From Hyalella azteca (lineage: Eukaryota; Arthropoda; Malacostraca; Amphipoda; Hyalellidae), in assembly GCF_000764305.2 (NCBI RefSeq), contig NW_025934863.1, positions 273,397 to 337,396 of the forward strand: 64,000 nucleotides of DNA, given 5' to 3'. Position 1 is the first letter of the stretch, and the number at the start of each line of letters is the position of its first letter. Shown here in pieces: positions 60,662 through 64,000 of the stretch. A model generated the notes under the pieces. That model was not told where the DNA came from. It made no database searches and saw only the letters and a list, made by a program, of their open reading frames with translations. Position numbers and translations under genes: made by a program.

Positions 60662-62157
60662 CTAGGAAAGACATGAGTCATGTTCAAGAGAGGTTCTGGA
60701 ACGTTTAGCAGACGACCAAACCGCAATGAAAATTTGAGCTTGTAAATATTCAAAAAAATTTGCCGGAGCGATTGAATCGTACAGCAATCATGTCACAAGT
60801 AGAAGTTTACTCATTCACCGTACATTCAAATTGCTTACCATGAACGGAAATCATTCCTGATCTTAACCTAATAGAAGATTTAGTTAATTACTATAGAATC
60901 TATTCAAAGATACAATCAAACTCGGTAACGAATATTTTCTTCCTAATGAACAAGAATGCAAATTTTAAAAATATATCATAAATGAACGTTATTTGATATT
61001 TACATTATGCACACAAAATAGATCAAACTTTCGAAGATTATATTATAATTGAATGAAAATAGTCCCAAAAATCAAGATCCAGTTTCGTATTTGCACAAAA
61101 AATGTGCATTTAACATTAAATTAATACGCTGGAACGAATCCCAAAAATCGATTTGCGTTACAGCCGTCACAGTTGGGCCGTTTATTCAAGGTAACCAGAC
61201 GCACGCATTACCGAGACGTAATTTTAAAAAGAGGTCCCCCACAACGCGAGTTTTATTACAGATTACACTGGTGTTTTTTTCCAAGCCTGCACTCGAAGAA
61301 GCTTGCATTGTGAAGAATTTTTACGATCGTTCCTGAATGGAGGCAAGTTTTACTGCTGATTTTACGACAGATATTTGAAAGTCTCATTTTCTCTCACTTA
61401 CAGCAACTCAAGAGGTTACTTCAGAAATTTTAACTGTATTTACATTAATTTTCCGTCAGGAAATTTTACGATCGGAGAACTTTTGAATCTGATATTCAAT
61501 GACGAGCTGGAAATCACATGCGAATTATAATGAACCGATTACATGAAGTTAGTCTACCGTGTTTTGTACAGTTTTTTGTACAAAACGCGGTTTTTATACA
61601 GCAAAAAAAAACATATTAGAGACATTTGAACAGCTGGAGTTTCAGGACACGCGCGACGCATTGATATCAAATAAAAACTATATAATGAACATCGTTGAAT
61701 TGTGTTCGCATGAGACGAGCCTTTCTCAAACGACTTCGTAATTTGATGCATAGAAATTGGTAAGATAAATCCATTACGACGCTCAGCAATCGTGTTTAAA
61801 AAATTTAATACTCCCTAAAATACAATTACTCAAATAAAAATAATAAAGGTATTTTCTTGTTACTCACAAAGTAAATAATGACAGAGAGCAAATAAGCAAA
61901 TAATAGCATTGAATGACAGTACATGGAGCTCGGAGACAAATGCAATGAAGACAGTGTAAAACACATTCATTTATAAGACATTATGCAATGCCAAGATACT
62001 CGGGATTAGACATAATGAAATGTCATAATAAGACGTAAACAAATGCAACACAAATATAAATAGGACGGAGTAAAACTTATTCATTTATAAGACATGAAAT
62101 GCCATGACACTCGGGCCCGCGTGTCTCAGGATAAAATTGTACATCATTCGTTGGAGA
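60662..62157. other. Noncoding, nothing recognised
   Basis: AT-rich; the phrase CATTTATAAGACAT then ATGCCA-GA-ACTCGG occurs twice (61968-62005 and 62081-62118), a decayed ~110-bp duplication. No exon. Confidence 0.45.
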
Positions 62158-62306
62158 CACTGCATGGCGCTGCATGGTGCAGTACACTGCATAGTGCAGT
62201 ACACTGCATGGCGCAGTACACTGCATGGTGCAGTACACTGCATGGTGCAGTACACTGCATGGTGCAGTATACTGCATGGTGCAGTACACTGCATGGTGCA
62301 GTACAC
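62158..62306. repeat. 17-bp minisatellite made of hairpin units
   Basis: CACTGCATGGTGCAGTA repeats about eight times with few changes. Each unit is self-complementary (ACTGCA-TGG-TGCAGT), and so is each junction (TGCAGT-AC-ACTGCA). It ends abruptly at the adapter palindrome. Confidence 0.95.
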
Positions 62307-62344
62307 CTGTCTCTTATACACATCTAGATGTGTATAAGAGACAG
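62307..62344. other. Tn5/Nextera mosaic-end junction (library adapter artefact)
   Basis: CTGTCTCTTATACACATCT is followed directly by its reverse complement AGATGTGTATAAGAGACAG, a perfect 38-bp palindrome. This is the circularisation junction of Nextera mate-pair libraries. It separates the LINE from the 17-bp array. Confidence 0.98.
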
Positions 62345-63353
62345 GGACATACTGGATGCGCACCTCATGGGAGGGCATTAGTGACATGATTTTATTTTGT
62401 ATTTCAAATATTAAGCTTAGATAGGAAGTAGGTTGTCTATCTCTTATCATGCAAATTGAGGATTGTGAATCTGTGAAAATTACAACATTTTCTGATTGGA
62501 GGAGGTTGGTTTGTGACCAACTCAAACCTTCTCTTATTGCAAATAGTTCGGATTCAATTACCTGAACATCTGGACGAAGCTTCCAGTTTAATAGGACCCC
62601 TCTGGAGGGAATTGCTACTGCAGCTGAGGTTGAATGGCTAGGAGAGCTTACATGAGATCCATCTGTGAATATTGCTGTGTGGCTAGAATATTTGAAGATA
62701 ACAAGGTCTTGAAAAATTTGGGCGGCAGCTTCTGAAGAAGTATCTGATACAGTAGATGAAGAAAAGTCAACTGAGAATAGAATTTCGGAGTTAAACCAGG
62801 GAGGAAGTGGGGAGACAAGGGAAGAGGTGAGCAGATGAGGAACTGTGATTTGTAATGAAGAAAAGATAGCCCTGGTGCAAGGGACAAAGCTGGCTAGTGA
62901 TGATGTCCTCTGTGGCATGATAGGAGGTGCATTTGCAAAGAACAGATCTGACACAACAGGACACTCGGGCAACTGTATGAGGCGGAGATAGTACTTGCAC
63001 ATTAGTACTTTGCGGTGGACAGACAGAGGTGGAATGTTAGCCTCCACCTCCATAGTAGAGACCGGGGTTGTTTTACGGCAGCCAAGAGCTATGCGCAAAC
63101 AGTTGTTTTGGATCACATTTAATCTTGCAAGATTTGTTGGTGCTGCAGATCCATAGAAGGCTGCTCCATAGTCCAGTCGGCTCCTTATCAGGGTCTTGTA
63201 CAATTTTATCAACAACATACGGTCTGCACCCCACTGTCTGCCTGAGATAGACTGTAGTAGGTTTACAATTGGGATACAATTTAGTTTAAGGGCATTGATG
63301 TGTGGTTCCCATCTTAGCCGTGGTGCGTCAAGAACCACACCTAAATATCTGTA
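62345..63353 (-). pseudogene. LINE connecting region and RNase H domain, truncated
   Basis: The frame resumes after the frameshift as YRYLGVVLDAPRLRWEPHI. RNase H motifs follow: IFTDGSHVSS near 62645-62668, IESELFAIREGLSW near 62515-62560, and VIFTDSQSSICMI near 62455-62485. They supply the D-E-D residues of the active site. The protein would continue with a proline-containing loop and the last acidic residue after EVRIQYVP, but sequence identity stops there at adapter DNA. In the raw translation the frame continues through adapter (SYTHLDVYKRQ) into an unrelated 17-bp array, so the long open frame is chimeric. Confidence 0.87.
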
Positions 63354-64000
63354 CCGTACTGTTTAACAAACTCCAGGACACAGCCATCTAAAGACAATGG
63401 GATTGTATTGGCTTGTTCGTTGGTAAACAGCATGCATTTTGTTTTGGCTAGGTTCAAGGTCAGTCCCCACTGTTTGGTCCAAGCATAGAATGTGTCCAGT
63501 TGTGACTGCATTCTCACTGTGGCTGTAGCAATGTCATGGCTGCTGGTAAAAAAAGCAACCTCATCAGCATAGTCTGCCACACCCACTCCCTGCACTGATG
63601 GAAGGTCTCTCATCATTACATTGAACAAAAGCGGTGAGAGAATAGCTCCTTGAGGGACGCCAGATCTGATGTGTCTTGTAGATGAGGTCTCGCCTTCCAA
63701 CTGCACCTGAAATGAGCAGCCCGTGAGGTAGGCACGTATCCATCTCAGCAGTGTACCTCGCACTCCACACTGGCTAAGCTTGTACAGCAGACCTGTGTGC
63801 CAAACTCTGTCGAATGTGTTTGAAAGATCACAGAATACCACAACCAGAGCTGACCTGGTGGCCAGTGCAGTACAGATTGCAGCTTCCAGCCTTGCCACTT
63901 GGTCAACAGCAGCAAGCCGATGGCGAAACCCTCCCTGAGATGCTCTAAAAGACCCCCTCTGCTCTAGAAAAAAGCTCAGTCTTTTGTTTATCAGGGACTC
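63341..64000 (-). pseudogene. LINE reverse transcriptase, partial, frameshifted at its 3' end
   Basis: The frame is open from the window edge, through SQGGFRHRLAAVDQVARLEA, to TAG at 63341-63343. RT landmarks in order are CDLSNTFDRVWH (first catalytic Asp), SGVPQGAILSPLLFN, DYADEVAFF and GLTLNLAKTKCMLF. The usual YADD box reads YADE; the GAG codon is at 63559-63561. Near 63351-63355 five extra bases (GGTAC) shift the frame, and removing them would join VKQY to RYLGVVLD. The domain function is RNA-templated DNA synthesis for retrotransposition, and this copy is probably inactive. Confidence 0.88.

Larger units (their letters stand above)
62345..64000 (-). mobile_element. Non-LTR retrotransposon (LINE) fragment with RT and RNase H, degenerate
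   Basis: Reading leftwards from the window edge, the minus strand encodes a reverse transcriptase domain, a connecting segment (LDYGAAFYGSAAP, NCLRIALGCRKT) and an RNase H domain. RT followed by RNase H without an LTR indicates a LINE of an RNase-H-bearing clade (I/Nimb-like or related); I cannot assign the clade. The 5' part, including any endonuclease, lies beyond 64000. The 3' end is lost at the adapter junction at 62307-62344. A frameshift and a changed active-site residue suggest a dead copy. Confidence 0.9.

Noticed and set aside
62085..62344. C-terminal extension of the LINE protein (VYCTMQ repeats)
   Set aside because: It follows adapter sequence and comes from the 17-bp array, so it is not part of the element.
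1..64000. tRNA genes
   Set aside because: No place was found where an A box and a GGTTCGA-type B box occur at tRNA spacing with a closing acceptor stem. A covariance search could still find one.

Overview
The window is AT-rich eukaryotic nuclear DNA, most likely from an arthropod. A malacostracan crustacean is my best guess, but the sequence does not prove it. The evidence is GT-AG introns, many minisatellites, short inverted-repeat elements carrying GACA/GACG tracts, and a LINE with an RNase H domain. No operons or bacterial or viral genes were seen. It is a scaffold with gaps (508 N at 45723-46230, one N at 50090). Three stretches of Tn5/Nextera mosaic-end adapter remain in it (33090-33103, 51834-51870, 62307-62344), so some adjacencies are artificial.

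Only one complete gene can be supported. It is a seven-exon aldo-keto reductase at 54972-60092 on the + strand, 345 codons, with the catalytic D-Y-K-H tetrad intact. Every splice junction keeps frame, and the stop is followed by an AATAAA signal. Its introns are unusual. Intron 4 ends in five decoy copies, at an exact 52-bp period, of its own 3' splice site plus the first ten codons of exon 5. Intron 2 begins with a tandem duplication that starts at the 5' splice site.

At the right edge, 62345-64000 on the - strand is the 3' part of a degenerate LINE (reverse transcriptase then RNase H). It has a YADE active-site box, a 5-bp frameshift, and a downstream end cut off by an adapter junction.

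Positions 1-54900 hold no convincing coding exon. This stretch is a mosaic of tandem arrays: 24-bp x31 at 11859-12602, 31-bp x16 at 13041-13522, 24/26-bp composite at 32937-33592, 91-bp x4 at 34335-34698, and a 36-bp array split between 49653-50089 and 51871-52090. It also holds short inverted-repeat elements and foldbacks (10089-10470, 19329-19518, 36793-36947, 42055-42185, 53848-53998), two longer interspersed repeats carrying GTCT tracts (45504-45722 and 50385-50880, with an inverted copy at 47420-47911), and scattered GC-richer islands that may be regulatory. No tRNA, rRNA, CRISPR or cellular operon was recognised.
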